From an uncultured Shimia sp. (lineage in GTDB: Bacteria > Pseudomonadota > Alphaproteobacteria > Rhodobacterales > Rhodobacteraceae): a DNA stretch of 46,953 nucleotides. The stretch covers positions 1-46,953 of the forward strand of contig CALCOY010000059.1 of assembly GCA_937897325.1 (NCBI GenBank), given 5' to 3'. A model generated the notes under the pieces. It was not told the DNA's origin. It saw only the letters and a program-made list of their open reading frames with translations, and searched no databases. The position numbers and the translations under genes were made by a program. Shown here piece after piece: positions 18,299 through 27,692 of the stretch (within the stretch, counting starts at the first letter, position 1; every line of letters starts with the position of its first letter).

Positions 18299-19489
18299 CT
18301 AGGCTCTGAGCGCAGCGCGTTTGTCTCGCAGGTATTGCCGAAGCGGCGGCTCGATCGTTAGGGCAATTGCCTTATCGTACGCCGCAACGGCCTCGTGCGT
18401 TTGCCCCAATTCGCTCAAAAGATAAGCTCGCGTCGCCTCGGCCGGTGCAAATGTATCGCGTACCGTTTCATCGACAGCACAGAGCGCTTCCAGCCCTTCC
18501 TTTGGCCCGATCGCCTTTCCAACGGCGGCGGAATACCCAATGGTCGCGCCAATCGTTGGCGCAATCCGCGAGAGACCAAGATGAAGCTGAACAAGCGCGT
18601 CCCAATCTGTAATGCCTGTATTGCTTCGGTCAGCGTGAACCGCCTGAATCGCGGCTTCCAACTGAAATCGACCGAAACCACCCTGCGCGCGTGCGCGCTC
18701 CAGATGTTTTCGCGCGAGGTTAAGAAGACCATGGTCCCAAAGTGCTGTGTCTTGCTCTTCCAGTGGGACGAAACTTCCATCCTGTACCCGCGCCGCTTCC
18801 CGCGACAGAGTGTAGAGCAAGAGCGCAGCCAGCCCCCGAACCTCTGCATTATCCGGCATCAGATCCGCTAAGAGCGTGGCGAGGTAAAGGGCCTCTTCGG
18901 CAAGCGCACCCGAGCCAAGCCAGTCGCGCGAGAATGCACCATAGATTGCCTCCAAAACCGCAGAGACACGCGGTGCAAACTCATCCTGATCGGGGATTTG
19001 GAAGGCAATGGCTGTATCCCTGATCTTCCGCTTGGCGCGCACCAGCCGCTTGGCCATCGTGGAATGCGATACAAGAAAAGCTTGCGCGATGACCTCAACA
19101 TCAATGCCCAAGACGGTTTGCAGCATAAGTGGCGTATGAATGCGCGCATCGATAGCAGGGTGAGCACAGACAAACATAAGCTTGAGCCGTTCATCGGGGA
19201 ACGCATCACTCAGAACGGACGGTGCCTCTGCACCGGGGACGTCGTCGTGGAAATCCACGCGCGCGTCGCGGCGCGCCATATCCGTCAGACGGTTCCGCGC
19301 AACAGTCAGCAACCAGGCTTCTGGGTTCTCGGGCATTTTGCAGGGCCAGTGGATCAAAGCCTTGGCAAAGGCATCCGATAAAGCATCTTCGGCCCGCAGA
19401 ATATCGCGACTGCGGGTGGAAAGGATCGCAAGCAGCCGCCCGTAGGAGTCGCGCATGACGGATGCCATGCGCGCATCAGTCATTGTCAT
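18299..19489 (-). CDS. ECF-type RNA polymerase sigma factor with C-terminal extension (ECF42-like)
   Basis: 396 residues. The sigma-70 region 2 (AEDALSDAFAKALIHWP and AWLLTVARNRLTDMARR) and region 4 helix-turn-helix (VEVIAQAFLVSHSTMAKRLVRAKRK) occupy the first 180 or so residues. The remaining ~210 residues are helical and TPR-like, ending in EATRAYLLSELGQTHEAVAAYDKA. This architecture, next to a DGPF-domain gene, is the hallmark of the ECF42 group, which has no classical anti-sigma factor and depends on the C-terminal extension. The ATG at 19489 overlaps the stop of the DGPF gene (ATGA), which indicates translational coupling. The frame is open back to 19543, but that part lies inside the neighbour. 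Confidence 0.92.
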   Translation of the reverse strand: MTMTDARMASVMRDSYGRLLAILSTRSRDILRAEDALSDAFAKALIHWPCKMPENPEAWLLTVARNRLTDMARRDARVDFHDDVPGAEAPSVLSDAFPDERLKLMFVCAHPAIDARIHTPLMLQTVLGIDVEVIAQAFLVSHSTMAKRLVRAKRKIRDTAIAFQIPDQDEFAPRVSAVLEAIYGAFSRDWLGSGALAEEALYLATLLADLMPDNAEVRGLAALLLYTLSREAARVQDGSFVPLEEQDTALWDHGLLNLARKHLERARAQGGFGRFQLEAAIQAVHADRSNTGITDWDALVQLHLGLSRIAPTIGATIGYSAAVGKAIGPKEGLEALCAVDETVRDTFAPAEATRAYLLSELGQTHEAVAAYDKAIALTIEPPLRQYLRDKRAALRA

Positions 19490-19830
19490 CCGTCCATCGC
19501 GGTTGGCCGAATTTCGACAGCACCATATTTGGCCATTGGGCATTTTTTGGCCCAGGAGATCGCTGTGTCCAGGTCCGGCACCTCAACCGTCATGTAGCCG
19601 CCCAGTGTTTCCTTGGATTCTGCGAATGGTCCGTCCTGAATGCGGTTCCCCCCCTCGGAGACCGTGGTTGCCGTGCTGACTGGTTGCAACCAATCCGTCG
19701 CAACAAGTATGCCAGCCGCCTTTAAGTCGCCGATATAGGCACCAAACAGGCCTTTCAGTTGACCCAGTTCTTCTGGCGGGACATTGGCGAAATCCTCAGG
19801 TCGCGAGTAAGTCAAGAAAGTATAACGCAT
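19486..19830 (-). CDS. DGPF/YCII-family protein, partner of the ECF sigma factor
   Basis: A 114-residue ferredoxin-like-fold protein with the family signature IQDGPFAESKETLGGY and C-terminal EIRPTAMDG. DGPF proteins are regularly encoded beside ECF42 sigma factors; their biochemical role is unsettled. The start has GGAG six bases upstream. It is the first gene of a two-gene unit with the sigma factor. Confidence 0.92.
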   Translation of the reverse strand: MRYTFLTYSRPEDFANVPPEELGQLKGLFGAYIGDLKAAGILVATDWLQPVSTATTVSEGGNRIQDGPFAESKETLGGYMTVEVPDLDTAISWAKKCPMAKYGAVEIRPTAMDG

Positions 19831-19847
19831 TTTTTTCTCCAGTTCTC

Positions 19848-19865
19848 GAAAGCGTCGGCGCTTTC
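19848..19865. promoter_or_regulatory. Inverted repeat in the leader of the DGPF-sigma operon
   Basis: A perfect seven-base-pair inverted repeat GAAAGCG-TCGG-CGCTTTC lies 18 bases upstream of the DGPF start. It could be an operator or a leader hairpin controlling the operon. No known binding protein is suggested by the sequence. Confidence 0.45.
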
Positions 19866-19994
19866 AAAGACATGACGAACTATGGCACGCCTAAAGGACA
19901 TGAGCTCAAATTATTTTTCATTGGTCTTGCAGAGGCCAGTAGCCGGTCCTTGGCAAAAAATTGGGCAGGGGGGGCTTTCTCCACGTTGCAGTAT

Positions 19995-21760
19995 TCAAAC
20001 ATCCGCAGATTTTGCACCTGCGGCCAATATCGGGAAAGCGGTCGCAGTTGCAGAAAAATGGACGAGCGTCGAGTGACCGAAATGGCCCTCATTGCGGCTT
20101 CCTGCCCCCAAAATAGCACAGACGCTGCGCTGTATCCGACATCTGCTGCGCGCCTGATCTATGCATTCAGGCGTCGTGTAGACAGCCACAACTTCGATAA
20201 GTTCGTCGCTTTGAAGAATAACAAAGCTATCGCCAACGGGTTGATCATCCTCGAAGCGCGCGGCAATCGTCGGACAGTTGATCGGTATCGCTTCGTGCGG
20301 TCCCAGCGTGTCGTCTTCGAGTTGGAAGATTGCGGTGCGGTCTTCCCCTTCGATCCGCGCGATCACGGCTTTCTTGCGGAAACGCACATGTTCATCGCTG
20401 GGGTTGTGGATTTTGACGACAATGCGATGGTGACCGGGAGACAGGGCGGTCATTTCGGGTCCAACTTCGGGACGCGATTTAACTTGACCGACCACTGTAA
20501 ACGCGTGCCACTTTTGTCCCACGCATCGGAAACCAGCTCGCAGTCTGCCATAATGAATTCCTTTTCGGTGACCCGCACCCGCGCGCCGGAGGCATAGTTC
20601 AGGCTCGCGCGGAAGCCGAACTGGAGGTTCTGCCAATCATTGTGACCCGCAATGTCGCTGCCGTCACCGGCGTCGCAGTCCGAATTTGGTAAGCCGTTCA
20701 CATTCAGAGCAGTGGAGGCTTCCAGCGCGCTATTGCCATTCCAATCGATGGGAAAGTCCCAGCTTGCGGCGGTGATCGTCGAGCCGTCGCCGGAGAAAAG
20801 CGTTAAGTTGGTCAGGTCTCCATCGGGGCCTGCCGGTGTCACGCCGATACCTGCGGTGTCGAAGATCAACTGTTGGCCGTTGTTGGGCAGGTTGTCATCC
20901 ACGGTGATGAAGAGGTCGATCCCGGTGGAACCATCCCGGTTATCGACAGGAGCTGCTGCAAAGGCAGTTTCGAAAAGGTCAAAAGCCGTGTCGCCGACTT
21001 CGGGTGTCAGGGCGGCGTCTTCGGTGAGGAGGTCGACCATAAAGTCAAGCTCTACATAGAGGGTCTTGCGATCTGGGTCGGCGCCGACAAGGTTGAGTTC
21101 GACGACCTGTCAAAGGTGAGATCAATGCCTTCTTATTCCCAGAGATCCGAGACGCCGTCGTCGTCATTGTCGATCAATGCTCTTCCGTCAGTATCGTAGT
21201 TGATGTAGTCGGAGCGTATCAGTGATCCGTTCTGGGTGCCTGCTGCAAATACGCCGACCGTAACGCCGCCTTGACCGGCAAAGTTGGAAACGGCGACGTC
21301 TTCCGTGTCAAAGGATGTTCCGACCACTTCGAGAACGTCGTCATCGTCGACGCTAAGGCCACGGGGCCCGGAAAGCGACATCCTTGAGACGACGATTTCA
21401 TCGAGGAGGGAAACTTCATCATCCGTTGCGAGACCATCGGTACTATCGAAGCGTTGGATACGATTGCTCCCGGTATCTTCAACGATGATCCGTCCTTGGC
21501 TGTCGATGACAACGCCGGACGGGTCGGACGACTCGCCAGGCCCATCGCCTTCGGAAACGGCATTCAGGTTGTCGCAGTCAAAGGCTTGCGAGACGACTTG
21601 TACCAGGTGATTTCACGTGTCGACTGTTTAGGCCACGTCGCCTTGGTCACTGACATCAACATCTGTCGGGCTGTCCATAGCGCAGGCTCCAAAACCCAGC
21701 AGCGCCGGACCCGTCAAAGCTGGTGTGGCGGGTAACGCGAGGCAGAATATAGGTATTGCC
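19995..21760 (-). pseudogene. Broken gene for an exported NHL-repeat-like protein
   Basis: One protein can be followed leftward across three frames. A hydrophobic signal-like start lies at about 21765 (KTLAIPIFCLALPATPALTG). Two in-frame stops follow at about 21628 and 21613, then an NHL-like segment (GVVIDSQGRIIVEDTGSNRI) and a calcium-site-like DNDDDGVSDLWE ending in a stop at 21133. The frame then shifts at about 21110 and the reading continues as VVELNLVGADPDRKTLYVEL and TGIDLFITVDDNLPNNGQ. A second shift at about 20515 leads to TALSPGHHRIVVKIHNP and FVILQSDELIEVVAVYT. Three stops and two frameshifts make it inactive unless there are many sequencing errors. The intact parent was probably a cell-surface or secreted protein. 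Confidence 0.8.
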
Positions 21761-21942
21761 AGAGTTTTTTCGCAAATATGATGTCGCTCCGAAAATTCGT
21801 TTTCTAAGATACGATCCTGATGGTCGGTGTTAGAATATCGCCATTTTAGTACAAATTGCGTTCGCTCTTTACACCGAATTTCAGCGCGAGTTTTGCGGGG
21901 CAAGCGTTGTCTGCCGCGATCCAGTCAGGCTTCACGCCAAAG

Positions 21943-22134
21943 CACCAGATACCGTCCTTCATTCCTGTCTTTGACAAAGGTGCGCGAACTGATGGGAACT
22001 TCTCGCTATCCGACTTCACATGGCATGACGAGAACGACCGCTACATCTGCCCCGCCGCCAAAGAGATGGGGCACACTTGGCGAACCTGCTCCGATCCAAA
22101 GCGGAACGCACCAAGCTGGCGCGCTCGAAAATAG
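21943..22134 (+). pseudogene. Remnant of a DDE transposase (IS1182-like)
   Basis: A short frame contains IPVFDKGARTDGNFSLSDF followed by YICPAAKEM. This matches the central region of IS1182-type transposases (xIPVxDKxxRTDGTFSxxDFTYD...YxCPxGK). Both ends of the transposase are missing and no terminal inverted repeats are visible, so it is an old fragment. It lies beside the broken NHL gene and marks this stretch as a zone of insertion and decay. Confidence 0.7.
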
Positions 22135-22263
22135 TGGCCACGGATGACACAGCCCGCTTCACCTCAGAATAATGAGACCTAAGGTTACGAACGGCAATCA
22201 ATGGTGCTTGTCGGTGACCGAATTTGTGTTTGGGTAATCTCACCAGACGAAAAGGGGGAAACT

Positions 22264-22740
22264 ATGAAACCATCTGTACTTGGGTCGGCCGCACTATTTT
22301 CTGCTCTTGGCACATGGGCATTTGCTGACGGCCATGCGAAGGAGCTACCACCGCTCGTTATGCAGCCGAATGCAGAGCGGGTTACGTTTGAGCATATTGA
22401 CGCATTGAATGAATGCGACTGGGGCCGCCTCATGGCCCAGTATCCAGAAGAAGTATTGATCATTCTTCCCAATGGCGTTTGGGTTGAAGGGCGTTCGGCT
22501 ATTGGAGACGTCTTCGCAGGTTTTTGCACACCGCGCGAAGATGGTGGTTTTATCGGAGCGACTTTCATCGCCGAGAAAGTTAAAACAGTCGGTGACACCG
22601 TTAACGTGTCGTGGCGGGTTGAAGCAGATTGGCTCGAAGAACCTTACAAAGGTGCGGATGCTTACGTAACCCGCGATGGTCTCATGTACGTTCAGGTGAC
22701 CACATTTGATCCTGCCGACATGAAGTTCAAAGCAGAATAG
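22264..22740 (+). CDS. Secreted NTF2/SnoaL-like protein
   Basis: 158 residues. The ATG at 22264 is preceded by a strong AGGGGGAA and opens a signal peptide (MKPSVLGSAALFSALGTWAFADG), with likely cleavage after FA. The mature part looks like a SnoaL/NTF2 cone: ERVTFEHIDALNECDWGRLMAQYPEEV, GRSAIGDVFAGF and a C-terminal strand pair ending in MYVQVTTFDP. Proteins of this fold bind small molecules or act as isomerases, and the function here is unknown. The frame is open back to 22201 without a ribosome site. It is the only intact gene between the two broken ones. Confidence 0.8.
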   Translation: MKPSVLGSAALFSALGTWAFADGHAKELPPLVMQPNAERVTFEHIDALNECDWGRLMAQYPEEVLIILPNGVWVEGRSAIGDVFAGFCTPREDGGFIGATFIAEKVKTVGDTVNVSWRVEADWLEEPYKGADAYVTRDGLMYVQVTTFDPADMKFKAE

Positions 22741-23282
22741 GTTTGCTATATCGTCTGGGATCGTTCGTTGGGCCGGGACGATCTTGTGCGGGTGTTTGGC
22801 CTTTTGTGGTCGCAGATTTCGCATCCGATCGTTGCAGAAAACCGGGCATTCGAATGAGAGCGTCGAAAGACCGCTATGTCCGGAGGCCGTGTGGGAACTG
22901 GCTGGGATTGCGCAGCTACTTCGGCGTTTGGTTTTGGTCGGGTGTTTCGGCGATTGATCCTTTGTGATCCTGCGGATTTGCGCTGAACTGTGGTGCTGAT
23001 GACGGCTCAAGGGTCGTTGCTAAGTTTTTCGCTATCGCAGTTTCATCATTTCTTCTCTAGAGGCCTCGGTGGGCGTTCGCCGTCCGAGACACTTTCTTTG
23101 GGTGCCGTTCAGGCGGTCACAAATCACCGATCCTCACGAAACCCTGCCCGATCTTCTGAAGCCTCAAGGATTGGTCTGTTCACCCAAGGGTGAGTGTACA
23201 AGTGCCGACATGACCCAACTGCATCTGCAGACCCTTACCGAACGCGGCATGGAGCTCTGGCGGCTAGGGCTAGAGGTGTGCG
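22741..23282. other. 542-base gap between an NTF2-like gene and a broken AraC gene
   Basis: Nothing recognisable on either strand. The sequence is probably decayed. The part after about 23060 may hold the lost N-terminal end of the AraC pseudogene, but no frame gives a clear match. Confidence 0.4.
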
Positions 23283-24000
23283 GCACAGGACCTATCGCTA
23301 CGGTGCAGAGAAATGCCTAACAGCAGATTAATGTGCCAGTGCGCTCAGAAATCATAACTGCCTCAAAGGCACACCTGTAAACCACCATGATCGTCAATAT
23401 CGATCCCGTGGTTTTGGCCGAGTCGTTGCTTGATCACCCAACCACGGCATTGGACGCTGAAATGGTAACTAAGGCCTTCGCCGTGCATCCTATTTCTAGT
23501 GAGTTGGGCGGTTCGTTGGAAAGGCTTTTTGGGTTGGCAAGGTGTCCCCGTGACATCCCTGTCGTCGCGCCGATGACAAAGAGAGAAGTTGGATGGCAGC
23601 TTCTAAATGGCCCAGCAAGCGGGCCTGCTTTGCCAAGTCAGCTCGGCCGACAGCCGCGTGGCCCGGATTGGCAAATCGATTGCCTGGGTGAGGGACCACT
23701 TCGATGAAAGGCTGAGCAGGCCCTACTTTGCAAAGCTTGCCGGGATGAGCCAGGCAATATTTTTCAGTCAGTTTAAGGCCGCAACAGCTATGACACCGGT
23801 TCAATTCCAGAAAGGCCTGCGTCTTCAGGAAGCTCGGCGGATGCTCCTGTCTGAAGGCGTGGATGTCGCTCAGGTCGGTTTCGCCATTGGGTGTGAAAGC
23901 CCTTCACAATTCAGCCTCGAACACCATCGGACATTTGGTGCGCCACCGGGTCGTGACGAAGTTCAGCTACGGCAGAAGGCCACAGATAAACGATGTCCTG
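23283..24000 (+). pseudogene. Broken AraC-family regulator (AraC_N type)
   Basis: The pieces follow the usual order of a ~300-residue AraC_N regulator but in different frames. RTYRYGAEKCLTAD lies near 23290. INVPVRSEIITASK follows at about 23330, then an in-frame stop at about 23375. MIVNIDPVVLAESLL continues to RDIPVVAPMTKREVGWQLLNGP. After a shift near 23620 come VSSADSRVARIGKSIAWVRDHF and the helix-turn-helix (LAGMSQAIFFSQFKAATAMTP, VAQVGFAIGCESPSQFSLEH). The beginning of the cupin domain is missing. At least two frameshifts and one stop make it non-functional. Confidence 0.8.
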
Positions 24001-24239
24001 CGCTCACTCAGCCTGGCTTGAGACAAAAACACGCTGGGTTTTGCAGTCGTGGCGGGTCTATTGCTCTGATCTGTTGTTTTCCTTTGATCAAACTGCAAAC
24101 CCGAAGCATTCCATGCAGCCACTGATTGGAGCTAGATCGCCAAACGCGGTGTGGATTCCGCCACTTGACTGGTTTGGCTCTGCGCGGTTTCCATAAGTTA
24201 ACGAGGAACACGGACTGCCGACCCTGTGGGAGAGGGATA

Positions 24240-25091
24240 GTGATCAGACGGTCAATGACTGTGCGGTTGCCGAATGCGCCCCGTTTGATGCTATCGGCTG
24301 GCGTGATCGATACGCAACACGGTACGCTCAGCGCGACTGGCGTGCATAGATCCAGAATTGGCGCAACTGCTCGGATGCGGTCCGAGGCGGCCGAACGGAT
24401 CGCACTGGCCGGGTCAGCTTTAAATAAAGAAACCCCCACAGCAGCAGCGCGAGATTGGGCGTCGGCTGCCAGAGCGGCAATTTACGAAGCCATTGAACGT
24501 GTTGTGGTACTTTCATGGTGGCGCGGTAGACCTGCAGCCCGTCCATCTGATGCAGCCTTGGAGCATTGCAACGCGGCGAGAAGCGCATTTGAGCACGACA
24601 CGAAGGGCCGATTTGCACTGCTTGATCTGACGTGGTGCGGGCTGCCACCCACTTTGGTGGCGCTGTCATGGAACGAGGAAGGGCGGGGTATCGCGATCGG
24701 AGCGGCTTGCCGATCGAATGCATCCAAGGCCGCCATGGACGCTTTGAAAGAACTCTGCCAGATGGAATTCGCGGCCCACCTGGCAATGGCGCGGCTTGAG
24801 GTGGGTCGTGCCTTGGCACCTAGCGAAGAAGTGTTGTTAGCACGGCATAGGGATCTCGAAGTCAAGAGCTTTGACCTTTCGCCGCAGCAGGCGCCAGATC
24901 AGTCGTGGGACCGCAGGATCGGCTCCTTAGAAGCTTTACAAGCTGAACTTGCCCGCGCGGATTGGCCCACGTCGGTAAATCTCCTGCCGTCTCCGTTTGC
25001 TGATAGGTACGTGGCCGCGGCTCAGCTCAATAGAGATGTGCAAACACTCAGAGATGTCTCAGATCGGGCGGCTTGGCCCTGCTATGTCTGA
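24240..25091 (+). CDS. YcaO-like protein
   Basis: About 283 residues from a GTG with GGAGAGGG just upstream. The frame is open from a TTG at 24126, and an ATG at 24255 is also possible. YcaO family signs: a first ATP/Mg-type segment EAAER (E49xxE52), a second EAIERVVVLSWW (E83xxE86) and a late segment DALKELCQMEFAAHLAMARL. YcaO enzymes use ATP to activate backbone amides, making azolines or thioamides in peptides, or act with a TfuA partner. Here the N-terminal part is short, the usual SGKG lysine is not evident and no TfuA gene is adjacent. The end overlaps the BTAD regulator by eight bases. The activity is unproven. Confidence 0.75.
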   Translation: MIRRSMTVRLPNAPRLMLSAGVIDTQHGTLSATGVHRSRIGATARMRSEAAERIALAGSALNKETPTAAARDWASAARAAIYEAIERVVVLSWWRGRPAARPSDAALEHCNAARSAFEHDTKGRFALLDLTWCGLPPTLVALSWNEEGRGIAIGAACRSNASKAAMDALKELCQMEFAAHLAMARLEVGRALAPSEEVLLARHRDLEVKSFDLSPQQAPDQSWDRRIGSLEALQAELARADWPTSVNLLPSPFADRYVAAAQLNRDVQTLRDVSDRAAWPCYV

Positions 25092-27024
25092 TCACACGCC
25101 CGACCTAGTCCTCACTTTACTTGGACCAGTCGCATTGCAATGGCAGGGCGCACCCGTTGCGCGGCTGTCGCATCCCTGTCGTGCGCTTTTGGCGTGTGTA
25201 GCCCTTAGCCCCCGGCTGAGTTGCAGCCGAGATCAACTTGCGGCCATCATCTGGGGCGATATCAATGAAGTCCGAGCCAAGCGAAACCTGCGTCACGCGG
25301 TTTTCCAACTTCGCAACGCTTTGCCGTCTCACGCCCTTGGAGCAATCATTGTCGAGCGCAAGAAGATTGCGTTTTCAGAACATAGGATCCAGGTCGATGC
25401 ACTCGAGGTTCTCGCCCAAATGGAAGCCGGTCAAATCCCCGATCGCGCCGCCCTTGCAGATCTCGATCAACTGCTTGCGGGGCTGGAGCAGACGCGCGAG
25501 ACCCTGGCAGTCTGGGGACGTGCACGCCAGCGGGATTTCCGGGAGAGGGTGCAATTCGGTCTCCATGCGCTGCTTGATCAGGTTTCTGCAGCAAACGCTG
25601 AAAGAGCAGCATTGGCACTTCTGCAGCTTGATCGCTCCGATGAGGTTGCCGCCCGCCATCTTATTGCGCAAGCCCACGCGCAAGGCGACAGCGGCAGGGC
25701 ACTGCGGGTCTATAAGGATCTTTGGGACCACCTCGATACTGAATTTGATACTGAACCCTCAGCGGCTACGCAGAAGTTGATCGTTGCCATCAAAAGTGAA
25801 CCCGCCGCCCCTTCCATCAAGGCGGTTAAGGCGTCTGCACCCGCGCAGCCACCCTCGGTCCGGGTCGCGCCATTCGCGGCACTCAGGCAGCCATCTGTGG
25901 AAGCTGTTGCACTGCGTGACGAGATCATTGCAAGGCTTGCACGGTTTCGAGAGCTTCGCGTTCTGGACGGCGCGATAGCCACGAAAGTGGAGACCGACTA
26001 TCAACTTGATCCGACCTGGCAATCTGGCCCCGAAGGATCACGCCTTGTGATCACGTTAAAGCGTACCTCTAACGGATCCGCCGTTTGGAGCTATTTTAAC
26101 CAAGACACAACTGATGAATTTGGCACGTTGCCGTCAACCGTTGCCGGCAGTGTCGCATCGGCATGCGGGGTCGAAATCTCGCGCGCCCGTCTGGCCGAGA
26201 TACTGGGGGGCGTGCCTCGCAGGGATGCGGTTGACGAATGGCTCTTAGGACAGAGCTACATCCAACGCCTGGAGCGTCCGGATTGGGAAAAAGCTGAGCA
26301 GTGCTTTATGCGGGCACAGCGGCTCGACCCAAACTTCTCCAAAGCTCTCAGCAGCCTCGCTCAGGTCAGCAATGTGCGCCATCTGGTATCACCGGGCGAA
26401 ATGCCGGACATGTCAAAGCTGAGAGAAGGTTCACGCCTGGCCGCGGCGGCCATAAGGGCGGATCCGCTTGATGGTCAGGCGTATTCTGCACAAGCTTGGG
26501 CGGCCTGCATGCAGCGGCACTATGGCCATGCAGAAGCGGCCTTCGCGCAAGCGCTGCGTCTTTGCCCCGACGATCCCTACGTTGTTTTATCATCAGCTCT
26601 TGGTGCCGCGTTCTCAGGACGGCAAGAAGACGCAGCTGAAGGGGTCGAACGGTATGAAACCGAGGGGTGGACGACATCGTCGCTTTTCTTGACCTACCGC
26701 TCAAATGTACGTTTTTTGGCTGGCGATCTGGATGGTTGCATCGCAGACGTGCTTGCCGCCGACGGAGGTCCGATCAATCTGCCCGCATGGGCCGCCGCCG
26801 CGATGGCCTTGCAGGGTGATATGAAAGGTGCGGCCGAGGCCTGGTCCGCTTTCGAAGAACGGGCTCAGGGTCGAGCACCCGAGGGCCACCAACCGTCGCG
26901 CTCCGCCCTGCTCGATTGGTTTCTTGCATCATTTCCATTGCGTCTGGCGCGTGACCAGACACGTCTGGCCACTGGCGCCAGACGTGCCCTGACCGCACTC
27001 GAGCAGCTTAGAGGCACTGCCTGA
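25084..27024 (+). CDS. Winged-helix/BTAD transcriptional regulator with TPR C-terminus
   Basis: About 646 residues. It has an OmpR/SARP-type winged helix (about 5-90: LLGPVALQWQGAPVARL, LAAIIWGDINEVRAKRNLRHAVFQLRNAL). A bacterial transcriptional activation domain follows (about 95-240: EVAARHLIAQAHAQGDSGRALRVY, DTEPSAATQKL), then a sensor-like domain (about 260-380) and TPR repeats (WEKAEQCFMRAQRLDPNFSKA; YGHAEAAFAQALRLCPDDPYV). No membrane helix is seen. It overlaps the YcaO gene, so the two are probably co-expressed. SARP-like regulators often control specialised metabolism, but here the target is unknown. Starts at 25054 and 24997 are also possible. Confidence 0.85.
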   Translation: MSDHTPDLVLTLLGPVALQWQGAPVARLSHPCRALLACVALSPRLSCSRDQLAAIIWGDINEVRAKRNLRHAVFQLRNALPSHALGAIIVERKKIAFSEHRIQVDALEVLAQMEAGQIPDRAALADLDQLLAGLEQTRETLAVWGRARQRDFRERVQFGLHALLDQVSAANAERAALALLQLDRSDEVAARHLIAQAHAQGDSGRALRVYKDLWDHLDTEFDTEPSAATQKLIVAIKSEPAAPSIKAVKASAPAQPPSVRVAPFAALRQPSVEAVALRDEIIARLARFRELRVLDGAIATKVETDYQLDPTWQSGPEGSRLVITLKRTSNGSAVWSYFNQDTTDEFGTLPSTVAGSVASACGVEISRARLAEILGGVPRRDAVDEWLLGQSYIQRLERPDWEKAEQCFMRAQRLDPNFSKALSSLAQVSNVRHLVSPGEMPDMSKLREGSRLAAAAIRADPLDGQAYSAQAWAACMQRHYGHAEAAFAQALRLCPDDPYVVLSSALGAAFSGRQEDAAEGVERYETEGWTTSSLFLTYRSNVRFLAGDLDGCIADVLAADGGPINLPAWAAAAMALQGDMKGAAEAWSAFEERAQGRAPEGHQPSRSALLDWFLASFPLRLARDQTRLATGARRALTALEQLRGTA

Positions 27025-27502
27025 CTGTGTAGTCACCAAGATAATCGCTTAGGAACTGGTTCATGGTGCCGCTGTCGAGTTTTGCACCTTCTCCTGCGTT
27101 CCTTTCTCCATTTTTTGCCGCTGGGCGTTGTTCGCCCATCTCTGCACTATACTCGTCCTCTGCCTTGCGATGGACGCGTGACAGATTGATGTGGGGTTGA
27201 GGATCGGCTTCTATCTTAGTCAAGAGGTCGGCTTCGGGTAGCAGCAGCACGAGTTGTTCAGGACGTCGTCCGAATATTTGTACTTCTTCAATGTCATCCC
27301 GCAGCAGATAATCATCACCCTCCAAAAACCTCTCACTTCGCATGAACGCAATAAAGCTATCACGCTCCAAGAGAGTTGAGCCATCATCCTGGGTCTGGCC
27401 GGGCCGAGCCGCGGCATCTTTGGTCCACGTTCGAATAAGTGACCCAAATCTCCTTTGGGCATCGGCAGTTATGAAGAAAATCTGGTTGTCTGCGCCGTCC
27501 AT
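27008..27502 (-). CDS. Hypothetical protein convergent with the BTAD regulator
   Basis: 164 residues from an ATG with GGAG seven bases upstream; a GTG at 27535 would add 11 residues. The N-terminal ~105 residues look folded (NQIFFITADAQRRFGSLIRTW, YLLRDDIEEVQIFGRRPEQLVLLLPE), followed by a polar, charged tail (about 110-145). No family is recognised, and no signal peptide or membrane segment is seen. The 3' end overlaps the BTAD gene by 17 bases. Confidence 0.65.
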   Translation of the reverse strand: MDGADNQIFFITADAQRRFGSLIRTWTKDAAARPGQTQDDGSTLLERDSFIAFMRSERFLEGDDYLLRDDIEEVQIFGRRPEQLVLLLPEADLLTKIEADPQPHINLSRVHRKAEDEYSAEMGEQRPAAKNGERNAGEGAKLDSGTMNQFLSDYLGDYTVRQCL

Positions 27503-27692
27503 GGCTGTCTCCCAATATGTTGAATGAAACGCCACACCTTAGCATATCGCAGGCGAATCGTCGCGTCGGGCCTGCTGCGCCGATAGCTTGTCAACGTTCC
27601 AACAACGCTTGATCAACGCGGCCTGAGTTATTGGCTCCTTACTTTTGAATGAAATGCCGCATTTTCTCGCGGCTTATTTGATGGAGCATATT

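Noticed and set aside
19872-20597. 241-residue plus-strand frame
   Set aside because: Runs antisense to the NHL-like pseudogene, which gives recognisable protein on the minus strand; the plus translation does not.
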